This document shows positions 9,095 through 18,707 of a stretch of DNA of 64,000 nucleotides, piece after piece. The stretch is from Rhabdobacter roseus (GTDB lineage Bacteria; Bacteroidota; Bacteroidia; Cytophagales; Spirosomataceae), in NCBI RefSeq assembly GCF_014202275.1, contig NZ_JACHGF010000001.1, positions 248,001 to 312,000 on the forward strand. Reading direction: 5' to 3'. The position numbers were made by a program, and so were the translations under genes. Within the stretch, counting starts at the first letter, position 1, and each line of letters begins with the position of its first letter. The notes beneath the pieces were generated by a model, which worked only from the letters and a program-made list of their open reading frames with translations, searched no databases and was not told the origin of the DNA.

Positions 9095-9649
9095 GTGAAA
9101 CGTATACTGGCACTCGGGACTATTTGCCTACTGATGCTCAATGCATTGGGGTACTTTCCCGTGTATTTTTGTATGCAAATGAAGGCCCAGGCCGACATGC
9201 AGCAGCGCCTGGATACGCACACCTTTGGCGAAGAAGAGCTTTTCACGATCAAAATTCCCCTTAACCTACCCTACTGGACCGAAACCCGCCACGCGCCCGA
9301 GCGCATTGACGGGCAGATCCGCTACAACAACGAGTTTTATAAGCTCTACAAACAGCAAGTCGTGGGCGATACGCTAGAGGTACTTTGCGTAAAAGACCAC
9401 ACCGAAAAAGCCCTGCTCGATTCGCTGACCGAATGGGTCAAGATTACTGTAACGGGTCTGCCGGGTACTTCCGAAAAAGCCTCGACGCTGGTCAGCTACC
9501 TCATCAAAGAGTACTTTTCTTCCTCACGCCAGGTACTTTTTTTCTTCTACGAATGGGTGGTACAGTCGCCCCTAAGTACCTCGCCGACGCTTAGCTGGTC
9601 GGCTCCCTGGCTTTCGCTCACCAGCCCGCCGCCGCAGCTGCTGGGGTAG
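9095..9649 (+). CDS. Hypothetical membrane-anchored or secreted protein
   Basis: A 184-aa protein that I do not recognise. It starts with GTG (upstream tgtaggaaa could serve as a ribosome site) and has an N-terminal hydrophobic helix (ILALGTICLLMLNALGYF), so it is exported or anchored. A middle part holds IKIPLNLPYWTETRH, then RIDGQIRYNNEFYKLYKQQ, and a repeated phenylalanine stretch near the end. It lies alone between the terminator at 9001-9051 and the barrel gene at 9803, and may begin that operon. A shorter overlapping frame at 9052-9264 is a shadow. Confidence 0.6.
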   Translation: MKRILALGTICLLMLNALGYFPVYFCMQMKAQADMQQRLDTHTFGEEELFTIKIPLNLPYWTETRHAPERIDGQIRYNNEFYKLYKQQVVGDTLEVLCVKDHTEKALLDSLTEWVKITVTGLPGTSEKASTLVSYLIKEYFSSSRQVLFFFYEWVVQSPLSTSPTLSWSAPWLSLTSPPPQLLG

Positions 9650-9802
9650 TTCACTTCTTACTATGTACCGTTTCTAACTGTCTTTTTCTTTCAGGAAACC
9701 AAGACAGGTTCTGTGTATTCGATCTGGCTTGAGCCGGAGCGCGATGTATACGCATAGGTACATTCTTGAATTAAGTACTATTTCATTTTTTTTCTTATTG
9801 AC

Positions 9803-10908
9803 ATGAAAACGTCTAGCTATATAGGTATTATTCTACTTTGCTTAAGTACCCTACTGGCCCAGGGGCAGGGCTGCGTGGCGGTGCGCCACATGAGCTGCGC
9901 CGCGCCGGGAGCGGGTACTTCGTCGGAGTTTTTTCAACAACGCAACGGCCAGTGGCAGGTCAACATGGGTTATAGGTACTTCCGCTCGTTCCGGCACTTC
10001 CGGGGCGATCACGAAGAAAAAGAGCGCGTGGAAATGGGCACCGAGGTCATCAACCTCTCCCACGCGCTGGACCTGGGGATTTCCTACCAACCTACCAACC
10101 GCCTTTCTTTTTCGGTGAATGTACCCTTGCAGTACAACGACCGCTCCTCACTCTACGAGCACTACGGCAACAGCCTCACGGCCAACCCGGAGCAAAAGCG
10201 CTTTCATACTTACTCGCAGGGGATCGGCGACCTGCGCCTGTCGGGCTCGTACTGGGTACGGGACCCTTTCGCGCTGCCCAAGTTCAACTTTGCGCTGGGG
10301 GCGGGTATCAAACTACCTACCGGCAATAAAAGCGTGACCGGAGAATTCCATAAGCTGGACCGGGAAGGCCGCGACTACGTCATCGTGAAGCCGGTGGATC
10401 AATCCATTCAACTGGGCGATGGGGGTGTGGGTTTCAGCGTCGAGCTCCAGGGCTACGCGCAGCTGTCGCCAAAGCTGACGGCCTACTTCAACGGCTTTTA
10501 CCTCTTCAATCCCCGCGAAACCAACGAGGTAGTGCGGAGCCCCGAAGCCTCTACCCTCAATCCCATCACAGGGTACTTCTCCGTAGCCGACCAGTACGCC
10601 GGGCGGGCGTAAGCTACGGCTTTGCACACTACTTCTCGCTGATGCTGGGAGGTCGCGTGGAAGGCATTCCCGCCCACGATGCCATTGGCGGTAGCAAAGG
10701 GTTTCGTCGTCCGGGCTACATTGTGTCGGTGGAGCCGGGCGTGGCCTACATGAAAGGCAAGTTCTCGGCGGCGCTGACGGCCCCGGTGGCCGTGTACCGC
10801 AACCGCATCAAGAGCTACGCCGACCGGCAGGACCCCACGGGCCAGGCCCATGGCGACGCGGCCTTTGCCGACTACCTCATTTCGGTTAACGTAAGCCGCT
10901 GGTTCTAG
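9803..10908 (+). pseudogene. Outer-membrane beta-barrel (transporter-like), frameshifted
   Basis: Signal peptide (MKTSSYIGIILLCLSTLLAQ), then a barrel-like protein with alternating aromatic strands (VNMGYRYFRSFRHFRGDHEE; LRLSGSYWVRDPF). The first frame stops at 10610-10612 after DQYAGRA. The next frame continues without a gap of meaning (VSYGFAHYFSLMLGGRVEG) to a natural C-terminus ending NVSRWF at 10908. One missing base in the GC-rich run at 10598-10609 explains this, giving a protein of about 368 aa. It is either a recent pseudogene or a sequencing error. The next gene encodes a second barrel, and a haloperoxidase-like lipoprotein follows. Confidence 0.75.
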
Positions 10909-10969
10909 CCTGATTTTTTGTGTGCCCCCACCGCTGGGGTAGTTTGGGATCTTTATTTATAACCTACTG

Positions 10970-11875
10970 ATGAGAAGAAAATTAATAGGCTGTTTAGTAC
11001 TGCTGGTGGTAGTACTTTACGGAAACGTAGCGCGCGCCCAGATGCCGCACGACGCCATCTACATGCCCAAGAAGCAAATTTGCCTGGCCGGAATGTACGG
11101 CCACAGCCGTTGGAACCAGTACTGGGAAGGCTCCCTCAAGCGGGAAAACTTCAACCTGGGTACCCACACCACGCAGAGCGTGATGCTGATGCCCGCCATC
11201 GGGATCACCGACCGCCTCAACGTGATTCTGGCCGTACCGTACGTCTGGACCCGTACCAGCGCGGGAAACCTCCTGGGCCAGGAAGGCTTTCAGGACTTTT
11301 CGGGCTGGCTAAAGTACAAGGTACTTGATTTCCGGGGCCTATCCCTGCACGGGGTTGTGGGCGGCTCGATACCCATGGGCAACTACGTGCCTGACTTCCT
11401 GCCGATGTCGATCGGGATGCAGGCCAAAACCGCTACGGGGCGGCTCATTGTGAACTACACGCACCCCGCCACGGGCCTGTACCTGAACGGCCACGGGAGC
11501 TACTCCTGGCGCAGTAAGATTCGGGTAGACCGCGATGCGTACCAAGCTCACGACCGGGTTTATAACACCAACGAAGTGGGGGTACCTAACGCCATAGATA
11601 TGGGCGTGCGCCTGGGGGTACTTAAGCCCAAATGGCAGCTGGAAGCCTTTACGGAGCGTTTTTCCTGCGTGGATGGCGATTACATCCGCCGTAACGACAT
11701 GCCTTTTCCGACCAATAAAATGGAGATGACTACCGCGGGGCTTTACGGCAAAATACAGCCTAAGCAGCTAGGCCTAAACGCCCGGGTAGGCCGGGTGTTG
11801 GAGGGACGAAACGCCGGGCAGAGCTGGAGCTATACCGTAGGAGTACTGTACCAATTTAACTATTTGAAAAAATGA
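10970..11875 (+). CDS. Putative outer-membrane beta-barrel protein
   Basis: A 301-aa protein with a signal peptide (LIGCLVLLVVVLYGNVARAQ) and a series of amphipathic strands, ending in VGVLYQFNYLKK. The start of the mature protein (MPHDAIYMPKKQICLAGMY) is not one I can assign to a named family. Its stop codon overlaps the ATG of the next gene by four bases, so it is translationally coupled to the haloperoxidase-like lipoprotein. I infer a shared role at the outer membrane. Confidence 0.75.
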   Translation: MRRKLIGCLVLLVVVLYGNVARAQMPHDAIYMPKKQICLAGMYGHSRWNQYWEGSLKRENFNLGTHTTQSVMLMPAIGITDRLNVILAVPYVWTRTSAGNLLGQEGFQDFSGWLKYKVLDFRGLSLHGVVGGSIPMGNYVPDFLPMSIGMQAKTATGRLIVNYTHPATGLYLNGHGSYSWRSKIRVDRDAYQAHDRVYNTNEVGVPNAIDMGVRLGVLKPKWQLEAFTERFSCVDGDYIRRNDMPFPTNKMEMTTAGLYGKIQPKQLGLNARVGRVLEGRNAGQSWSYTVGVLYQFNYLKK

Positions 11876-13422
11876 AAAAATATTTCCAACATACCTTCCT
11901 AAAAACCAGCCTGCTGGTCGTGGGCTGTCTGCCCATGGTGACGTCGTGCGAGAAAGAAATAATGGAACCCGTACGGAATAGCTATGTACCCATAAGTGTG
12001 GATGCCAACGCGGGCACCTGGAAAACCTACCTCCCGACGGCGGCGGAAATCACCGTACCGGCTCCCAAAGCGACTTCGTCGCCGGAGTACCTGGCGGAGC
12101 TGGCTAATGTCAAGCAGCTTTCGGCCTCGCTGACGAAAGAACAACAAGAAAAAGTAGCCTACTGGGGAGCCGGTGCTGTGTACCGCTGGAACGAGATTGG
12201 CCGGGAGCTATCGGCCAAATACAACCTGCCCCCCGCCTCCAATGCCGAGGGAAAGTACCCCCTGCCGGACGCCGCCAATCCCCTGGCTGACCCTAAGTTT
12301 CCGTTTGCCAACCCGCCCTACACGGCCCGCGCCCTGGCGTATCTGAGCGTAGCCCAGTACGATGCCCTGGTACTAACCTGGAAGCATAAGTATGCCTATA
12401 AGCGCCAGGCCCCCTCCGAGGTAGATGGTTCCATCAAGGCCTTGCTTCCGGTGTCGGGTATTCCGGCTTATCCTTCGGAAGATGCCGTCGTGGCGGCATC
12501 TTCCTTCGTGATCCTGAAAGCGATGTTTCCGGGCGAAGTACCCTTTCTGGAACAGAAACTAAAAGAGCATCAGGATGCCCGGCTGTGGGCGGGTATGAAC
12601 GTAGCCAGCGACCTCAAGGCCGGGGTAGACCTGGGCAACGCCGTGGCGGCTCAGGTCATGAACCGCGCCCGAACCGACGGTATGTCGGCCTCCAACAACC
12701 AGGCCCTGACCCCCGGCATGATCAAGCTGGCCAAAAACCTGGGCGTGAAAACACCCTGGATGAGCCAGGAAACCCCCGCCCGCCCGCCCATGCTACCCAA
12801 CTACGGAGCCGTACAAACCTGGAATTTTGACAAAAGTACCTTGGTGAAAATCCGTCCGGCGTTGCCACACCTAGAGGGCTCCGCTGAGTTTGAGAAAGAC
12901 TTGAATGAGCTCCGTTCCATTCAAAAAAACCAAACTCGTGAGCAGGCTCGCATTGCCAACTACTGGGCCGACGGCGTAGGCAGCTACACACCGCCGGGCC
13001 ACTGGCTCCGTACGGCCGCCAACGTGGCCCACGAAGCGAAGTACAGCGAAGTGCGCATGGCCCGTACCCTGGCGCTGGTAGGTACTTCCCTCATGGACGC
13101 GGGCATTGGCTGCTGGGACGCCAAGTTCTACTACTATACGCCCCGCCCGCAGCAGTTTGGTCTCAAAACCTCGGTAGGCTTGCCCAATTTCCCGTCTTAT
13201 ACCTCGGGCCATTCAACCTTCTCATCGGCAGCGGCAACCGTGCTAGGGTACCTCTTCCCCCAGCAGGCCAAGCGCTTCGACGAGTTGGCTCTGGAGGCGT
13301 CTAACTCCCGCGTTTACGGACTGATCCATTACCGCGTAGACTGCGAAATGGGATTGAAGCACGGAAAGGTCATTGGTGAGTACGCCATTGCGCGCGGAAA
13401 AGCCGACGGTTCAAACCTATAG
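11872..13422 (+). CDS. Vanadium-dependent haloperoxidase/PAP2-like lipoprotein
   Basis: A 516-aa protein of the PAP2/vanadium-haloperoxidase superfamily. The three phosphate- or vanadate-binding motifs are all present near the C-terminus: KFYYYTPRP (K-x6-RP), PSYTSGHSTFSS, and SRVYGLIHYRVD (SR-x5-H-x3-D). The leader LVVGCLPMVTSC is a lipobox, so it is a lipoprotein at the cell surface or in the periplasm. It may be a haloperoxidase or an acid phosphatase; sequence alone does not decide, though the length is closer to bacterial haloperoxidase homologues than to small phosphatases. Translationally coupled to the barrel gene upstream, and 11 bases before an AhpD-like gene. Confidence 0.85.
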   Translation: MKKYFQHTFLKTSLLVVGCLPMVTSCEKEIMEPVRNSYVPISVDANAGTWKTYLPTAAEITVPAPKATSSPEYLAELANVKQLSASLTKEQQEKVAYWGAGAVYRWNEIGRELSAKYNLPPASNAEGKYPLPDAANPLADPKFPFANPPYTARALAYLSVAQYDALVLTWKHKYAYKRQAPSEVDGSIKALLPVSGIPAYPSEDAVVAASSFVILKAMFPGEVPFLEQKLKEHQDARLWAGMNVASDLKAGVDLGNAVAAQVMNRARTDGMSASNNQALTPGMIKLAKNLGVKTPWMSQETPARPPMLPNYGAVQTWNFDKSTLVKIRPALPHLEGSAEFEKDLNELRSIQKNQTREQARIANYWADGVGSYTPPGHWLRTAANVAHEAKYSEVRMARTLALVGTSLMDAGIGCWDAKFYYYTPRPQQFGLKTSVGLPNFPSYTSGHSTFSSAAATVLGYLFPQQAKRFDELALEASNSRVYGLIHYRVDCEMGLKHGKVIGEYAIARGKADGSNL

Positions 13423-13433
13423 CAGCCCAGGAC

Positions 13434-13991
13434 ATGCCTCACATACATCTCCCCGAGCACCTGCCGGGTATCACCGGCTTGCTTGAGTACCGGCTCGACA
13501 CGGCTTTGCCCATTCGGGAGCTGACGCAACTGCTATTGAGGGGTGATTCGTCACTCTCTGAAGGCGAACGAGAGCTGATTGCCACCTTGATATCAACCCG
13601 AAACAAAACCGCCTTTTGTACGGCCGCTCATACCAGCGCTGCCGAAATGCTTTTGGGCGATGGTACCTTGGTGGAGCAGGTAAAGCAAAATTACGAAACG
13701 GCGCCCGTCAGCGAAAAGATGAAAGCGTTGCTTCATATAGCGGCTCTGGTCCAAAAGAGCGGGAAAGCCGTGACGCCTGATGCCGTGGAGCGGGCCAAAA
13801 ACGCGGGGGCCACGGATCGGGAGATTCACGATACGGTGCTGATTGCCGCTCTGTTCTGCCTGTACAACAAATACGTGGACGGACTTGCTACGGCGCTGCC
13901 CGCTGATGAAAGTTACTACTCACTTTTAGGAAAACGCATCACAGAGAAAGGCTACATGAGGCCTCCCGGCGGCTATCCGCCTCCTAGCTAG
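13434..13991 (+). CDS. AhpD/carboxymuconolactone decarboxylase-like protein 1, altered CxxC
   Basis: A 185-aa all-helical protein of the peroxidase-related AhpD/CMD family. The family blocks GERELIATLISTRN and ATDREIHDTVLIAALFC are present. The redox motif, normally CxxCxxxH, reads NKTAFCTAAHT here, so the first Cys is Thr while the second Cys and the His are kept. The two paralogues at 18110 and 18708 have intact CTFC and CFFC. It follows the haloperoxidase gene by 11 bases, so it is probably cotranscribed. It may have lost disulfide-reductase chemistry or act as a partner subunit. Confidence 0.85.
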   Translation: MPHIHLPEHLPGITGLLEYRLDTALPIRELTQLLLRGDSSLSEGERELIATLISTRNKTAFCTAAHTSAAEMLLGDGTLVEQVKQNYETAPVSEKMKALLHIAALVQKSGKAVTPDAVERAKNAGATDREIHDTVLIAALFCLYNKYVDGLATALPADESYYSLLGKRITEKGYMRPPGGYPPPS

Positions 13992-14087
13992 CTAGGTACC
14001 TGCTTGTATGGTTTGTTTTCATTCTTTACCCCATCCATTTTGAGGTAAACAGAGAACCTATTTACCCATTTTCTATCTGAAAAATCA

Positions 14088-16856
14088 ATGAGAATATATT
14101 TAGTACTAATTCTGCTCTTAGGGCAAGTAGGGGTAACGTGGGCCCAAACCCAGCCCATTGTGGGTACTGTTCGGGACGCAGAGACCCAACTGCCCCTGGT
14201 AGGAGCAAGCATTAAACTGAAAGGTACCCAACAAGGTACCGTCAGTAACGCAAGGGGGTACTTTGAGCTCTCAGGTACCTTACCCTCAACGGTCATTGTT
14301 TCGATGGTTGGGTATGAAAGCCAGGAGATTAAGGTTTCCGACAAGACGCCTCTGGCCCTAACGCTTCGCTCGGTAAGTACGGAGCTAAACCAACTTGTGG
14401 TCTCGGCATCCCGCATTGAAGAAAGCAGTCTGACGTCTCCCATTACCATCGAAAAAATGGATGCGCGAGCTATTCAGCAGGCTCCGGCCGCTACCCTTTT
14501 TGAGTCCTTGAATAACCTCAAAGGGGTCGATATGGTGACGAGCGGACTTACGCTACGCCAGATCAATACCAGGGGCTTCAATAACGTAGGCAATAGCCGC
14601 TTTATGCAACTAACCGACGGCGTCGATAACCAGTCGGCGGGCTTGGGTTTTGCGGCAGGAAGCTTCTTTGGTGTTTCGGATCTGGATGTCGAATCGATCG
14701 AGCTTATTCCGGGGGCGGCTTCGGCCTTGTACGGGCCAACGGCCTTCAACGGGCTACTCATGACCACCACCAAGAATCCTTTTGACTACCAAGGGCTTAC
14801 CATACAACAGAAGGTCGGCGTCAACCACGTCAATGATCCGGCGGGCGGCGGTGCCAAGCCCTTTTTTGAAACCGCCCTGCGCTACGCTCATGCGTTCAGT
14901 AACCGACTGGCTTTTAAAGTCAATGCATCCTATCTGAAAGGTACCGACTGGTATGCTACTGATTACTCGGATATTGATCGTAACACGCCCCCCGGCGAAC
15001 GCGGCACGGCGAATCCTGGGCGTAACGGACTCAATATCTACGGCGATGAAGTGGCGGCCACGCTACCAGGGATTGGACGGGTGTCCCGTACGGGCTACTT
15101 CGAAAAGGACGTAACCACGTACGATGTATATAGCATTAAAACGAATGCGGCGCTTCATTACCGGATTTCAAATAGCCTCGAAGCTATTTATCAGATTAAC
15201 CTTAATCAAGGTACGGCCAACTTTACCAGCAGCAGCCGCAACATGTTGCGCGACTTTCGCTTTACCCAGCAGCGCCTGGAGCTAAAAGGTACTAACTTCT
15301 TTGTGCGGGCCTATTCCGTAGCCGAAAACTCCCAAAACTCCTACAATACCCGCTCCTTGGGGCAGTTTATTAACCGTACCTGGGTGCGCGATCTCAACGG
15401 TAACGTCGTGCCCGTCAACCAGGCCGATGCTACCTGGTTTGAGCGGTACGGAGCGGCTTACCGCGGGGCGGTCGGTGGGGTAGTAGGGCAAAATCATGAG
15501 GTAGCCCGCGCCTTTGCTGATCAGGGCAGAGTGCAGCCAGGTACCCCAGCGTTTGAACGGGAAAAAGAGAAATACACCCAGCTGTATGGCCTGCAAGGAG
15601 CGGGTGTGTTTAGCCTATGCAAGATGTACCACGCCGAAGGCCTTTACGATTTTACACCTTATTTCAGAGTAGTCAGTATACAGGCCGGGGGTAATGTGCG
15701 CTACTACGATATGCAAACCAACGGTACGCTTCTGGACGATAAAGAAAACAGGGTGCGGGTACCCGAATACGGGGCTTTTGTTCAGGCCTCCAGAGCGCTC
15801 CTGCGGGAGAAGTTGAAAATAACGCTGTCGGGTCGGTTTGATAAAAACCAAAACTTTGCCGGAAATTTTACGCCGCGGGCTTCGGCCGTTTATACCGTTC
15901 AGGAAAACCACCATTTCCGGGCCAGCTACCAAACCGGTTTTCGTAACCCGACGGTCGTAGACCAATTCATTAAACTGAACGTTGGGCCTTTGATTCTGCT
16001 AGGCGGAGCCCCTTCCAACTCCGCGGGACTTAATGCCTACGAAAATTCATTTACTGCCGCTTCGGTAGGAACATTTGGCGGGGCCTTTGGCCAAGAAACG
16101 GCCACGGGGACGCCTTTCCCGGAGGCCGTTGCGAAGCACAAAGACAAGCTAGTGAAATCCAAGGTACCCTACATCCGTCCGGAGCAGATGCGGGCCTTTG
16201 AGGTAGGATATAAAGGGGTACTTCGTAACCGAATCTTGCTGGACGCCAGCTATTACTACGGTAGCTACACCAACTTCCTGATCAATCAGGTCGTCATCAG
16301 GCCCAACAGCGCCTCCGTGACCCTGCCCGACGGAAGTATCAACCCAGCCGCCGCTCAGGAAATCTTGAGCACGGCTACCCGGCAGACCTTTCAACTGTAC
16401 ACGAATGCGTCTGACCAAGTATCCACTCACGGAGCTAGTGCGGGGCTGACGGCCTTGCTGGCGGGGGGCTACCGGTTGGGGGCCAATGCTACCTGGGCCC
16501 AATTTAACATTCTGGATGCTAACCCGAATAACGTACCGGCCTTTAATACCCCGCGCTGGAAAACCAACGTAACCTTCAGCAATGCCCGCCTCACCAACCA
16601 TATTGGTTTTAGTCTGGCTTGGCATTGGCAAGAGGCTTTTTTGTGGTACGGCACGTTCACGGAAAACCTTCCGGGCGAAGTACCCGCCTACAGCCTGATC
16701 GACGCACAGATTTCCTACAAACTACCTAAGCTGAAATCAATGCTTAAGCTTGGGGCTTCCAACCTAGGCAATAACTACGTCGTGCAAGCCTACGGCTCGC
16801 CAGCCATTGGAGGCCTTTACTACCTAAGTGTAACCTTTGACGATTTACTACGATGA
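14088..16856 (+). CDS. TonB-dependent receptor with carboxypeptidase-like N-terminal domain
   Basis: Outer-membrane active transporter of 922 aa. A signal peptide (LVLILLLGQVGVTWAQ) is followed by a CarboxypepD_reg-like domain (IVGTVRDAETQLPLVGASIK), a plug domain (residues about 105-235, ending IELIPGAASALYGP) and a 22-strand-type barrel. A match to SusC is unlikely because the usual SusC signatures and a SusD partner are missing. The last four bases overlap the ATG of an MFS transporter, so outer- and inner-membrane transport are coupled. The substrate is unknown; AhpD-like genes lie on both sides. Confidence 0.92.
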   Translation: MRIYLVLILLLGQVGVTWAQTQPIVGTVRDAETQLPLVGASIKLKGTQQGTVSNARGYFELSGTLPSTVIVSMVGYESQEIKVSDKTPLALTLRSVSTELNQLVVSASRIEESSLTSPITIEKMDARAIQQAPAATLFESLNNLKGVDMVTSGLTLRQINTRGFNNVGNSRFMQLTDGVDNQSAGLGFAAGSFFGVSDLDVESIELIPGAASALYGPTAFNGLLMTTTKNPFDYQGLTIQQKVGVNHVNDPAGGGAKPFFETALRYAHAFSNRLAFKVNASYLKGTDWYATDYSDIDRNTPPGERGTANPGRNGLNIYGDEVAATLPGIGRVSRTGYFEKDVTTYDVYSIKTNAALHYRISNSLEAIYQINLNQGTANFTSSSRNMLRDFRFTQQRLELKGTNFFVRAYSVAENSQNSYNTRSLGQFINRTWVRDLNGNVVPVNQADATWFERYGAAYRGAVGGVVGQNHEVARAFADQGRVQPGTPAFEREKEKYTQLYGLQGAGVFSLCKMYHAEGLYDFTPYFRVVSIQAGGNVRYYDMQTNGTLLDDKENRVRVPEYGAFVQASRALLREKLKITLSGRFDKNQNFAGNFTPRASAVYTVQENHHFRASYQTGFRNPTVVDQFIKLNVGPLILLGGAPSNSAGLNAYENSFTAASVGTFGGAFGQETATGTPFPEAVAKHKDKLVKSKVPYIRPEQMRAFEVGYKGVLRNRILLDASYYYGSYTNFLINQVVIRPNSASVTLPDGSINPAAAQEILSTATRQTFQLYTNASDQVSTHGASAGLTALLAGGYRLGANATWAQFNILDANPNNVPAFNTPRWKTNVTFSNARLTNHIGFSLAWHWQEAFLWYGTFTENLPGEVPAYSLIDAQISYKLPKLKSMLKLGASNLGNNYVVQAYGSPAIGGLYYLSVTFDDLLR

Positions 16857-18067
16857 AAAACAAGTACTTCCAGTTTGTGCTCTGCATGGGTAGTTATATG
16901 TTCGGCGGTACGGTAGCGACGCTCATGTCGGTATATTTACCCGTGGCTGTACCCGAACTTATAGGTGCCGCGGGCGAGCCCGCTACCGAAGCCCGCCTCA
17001 GTGAGGTGAGCGCTTACATTGGGGCTGCTTTTCTGTACGGATGGGTAGTGGGCGGCCTATTGTTCGGGGTGGTCAGCGACCGAATCGGGCGAATGAAAGC
17101 GCTCATTTTCGTCACGGGGCTGTACGGGGTAGCTACGCTCCTAACAGCTTTCGCTTCTACCTGGCAACTCGTGGTTATGAGCCGTTTTGTGACGGGCATG
17201 GGCGTAGGAGGTGTGCTGCTGGTTTCTACGGTATACTTGTCCGAGGTTTGGCCCGAACGCACCCGCCCCATTGCCTTAGGTATCTTGGCGGTCGCATTCC
17301 CCCTGGGCATCGTGGGCTCGGGCGGGCTGAATGTTTTCTTTGCCGAGTGGCGACAAGCCTTTTGGCTTGGTAGTATTCCTATCCTGATCGCCCTGGCTAT
17401 GATCGGCTCTTTGGTCGAATCGGCCGCCTGGGAAAGTACCCGTACCGACAAACGTGCGTTATCTCCCAACCTGCTGGATTCCGGCCATAGGCCCAATCTC
17501 ATTACGGGGATAGTGGTTTTTGGTTCGGTACTGATTGGCCTTTGGGGGATCTTTTCCTGGCTACCTACCTGGATCCAGTCGCTCTTAGACGCCCACCAAA
17601 CCGGGCAGCAGGAGCGAGGCTTTATCATGATGCTCCTAGGGCTGGGAGGTATTGCGGGAGGCATGCTCTCGGGCTTTCTGGTTAAGGTTATGGGCAATCG
17701 TAACACCCTGCTCGTTACGTTTTCGGGCTGCTTGCTGGTCTGTTTGCTCTTATTTTTGACCAATCGGCAGTTCAATACCCTTATCTATCTAGAAACGGCC
17801 CTGCTATCGCTGTTTTTTGGACTCAGCCAAGGTACCTTGTCCAGCTTTATCCCTCGCCTGTTTCCTACGCTCATCCGAGCTACGGCTACGGGGCTATGCT
17901 TCAATGTAGGCCGGTTTTTTACAGCTACGGCGGTCTTTTTTGTGGGGGCGCTAGTTAGCACGCTGGGTGGGCTAGGAAATGCCCTGCTGTTTTTTTCGTT
18001 GGCATTTTTCGTTGCGCTGGTTGCAACCTACCTAAGCCGGGATGCAACCTCATACGGTATTTCTTGA
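16853..18067 (+). CDS. MFS transporter
   Basis: A 404-aa major facilitator protein with about 12 hydrophobic helices. The motif A loop between helices 2 and 3 is visible (GVVSDRIGRMKAL), and AFPLGIVGSGGLN and SRFVTGMGVGGVLL fit the sugar or aromatic-acid:proton type. Translation is coupled to the TonB receptor by a 4-bp ATGA overlap. An import role across the inner membrane, after the receptor brings the substrate into the periplasm, is the simplest reading; export is also possible. Confidence 0.9.
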   Translation: MKNKYFQFVLCMGSYMFGGTVATLMSVYLPVAVPELIGAAGEPATEARLSEVSAYIGAAFLYGWVVGGLLFGVVSDRIGRMKALIFVTGLYGVATLLTAFASTWQLVVMSRFVTGMGVGGVLLVSTVYLSEVWPERTRPIALGILAVAFPLGIVGSGGLNVFFAEWRQAFWLGSIPILIALAMIGSLVESAAWESTRTDKRALSPNLLDSGHRPNLITGIVVFGSVLIGLWGIFSWLPTWIQSLLDAHQTGQQERGFIMMLLGLGGIAGGMLSGFLVKVMGNRNTLLVTFSGCLLVCLLLFLTNRQFNTLIYLETALLSLFFGLSQGTLSSFIPRLFPTLIRATATGLCFNVGRFFTATAVFFVGALVSTLGGLGNALLFFSLAFFVALVATYLSRDATSYGIS

Positions 18068-18109
18068 TTACGAACTACTCCTAGTAACAACCACTCATTT
18101 TCAGAAACG

Positions 18110-18658
18110 ATGCCCTATATCGCACTCCCCGAAGGCTACCCCGGTATCCGCAGCCTGGCCGCTTACCGGCCCGACACCGGCGCGGCCTTATACGCTTTGG
18201 CCGAAGCCCTTTTGCGCGGCGATTCCGCGCTGAGCCAGGCCGAAGGTGAACTGATCGCGACGTTTACCTCTTCCTTGAACGACTGTACGTTCTGCGCCAG
18301 TAGCCACGCAGCTGCGGCCAGGTACCTGTTTGCTACGGACCAAGTGCTGGTAGATGCGGTCCTGGCCGACTACCAAACGGCACCCATTTCGGACAAAATG
18401 AAGGCGTTGCTCACGATTGCAAAACGGGTACAACAGGACGCCCGCACGGTGTCAGAGGAGGTAGTCGAGGTAGCGCGACAGCAGGGGGCCACCGACCGCG
18501 AAATCCACGATACGGTACTGATTGCGGCTACTTTTTGTATGTTCAATCGCTACGTCGACGGATTGGCTACGCTAACGCCCACCGATCCCGCTGCGTACGA
18601 ACCGATGGGTGAGCGCATGGCAACCCTCGGTTACGTACCCCCCAAAGTAGAACGCTAA
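18110..18658 (+). CDS. AhpD/carboxymuconolactone decarboxylase-like protein 2
   Basis: A 182-aa protein of the peroxidase-related AhpD/CMD family with the complete redox site NDCTFCASSHAAA (CxxCxxxH), plus GELIATFTSSL and ATDREIHDTVLIAATFCMFN. It lies 42 bases after the MFS gene and 49 bases before a second intact copy, so it is part of the same transcript. Such proteins reduce peroxides or act on small carboxylated rings; the substrate cannot be told here. Confidence 0.88.
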   Translation: MPYIALPEGYPGIRSLAAYRPDTGAALYALAEALLRGDSALSQAEGELIATFTSSLNDCTFCASSHAAAARYLFATDQVLVDAVLADYQTAPISDKMKALLTIAKRVQQDARTVSEEVVEVARQQGATDREIHDTVLIAATFCMFNRYVDGLATLTPTDPAAYEPMGERMATLGYVPPKVER

Positions 18659-18707
18659 ACGTACTAGGTTAACACAAACGCACAATTCCATCACTCTTCC
18701 AATCGCT

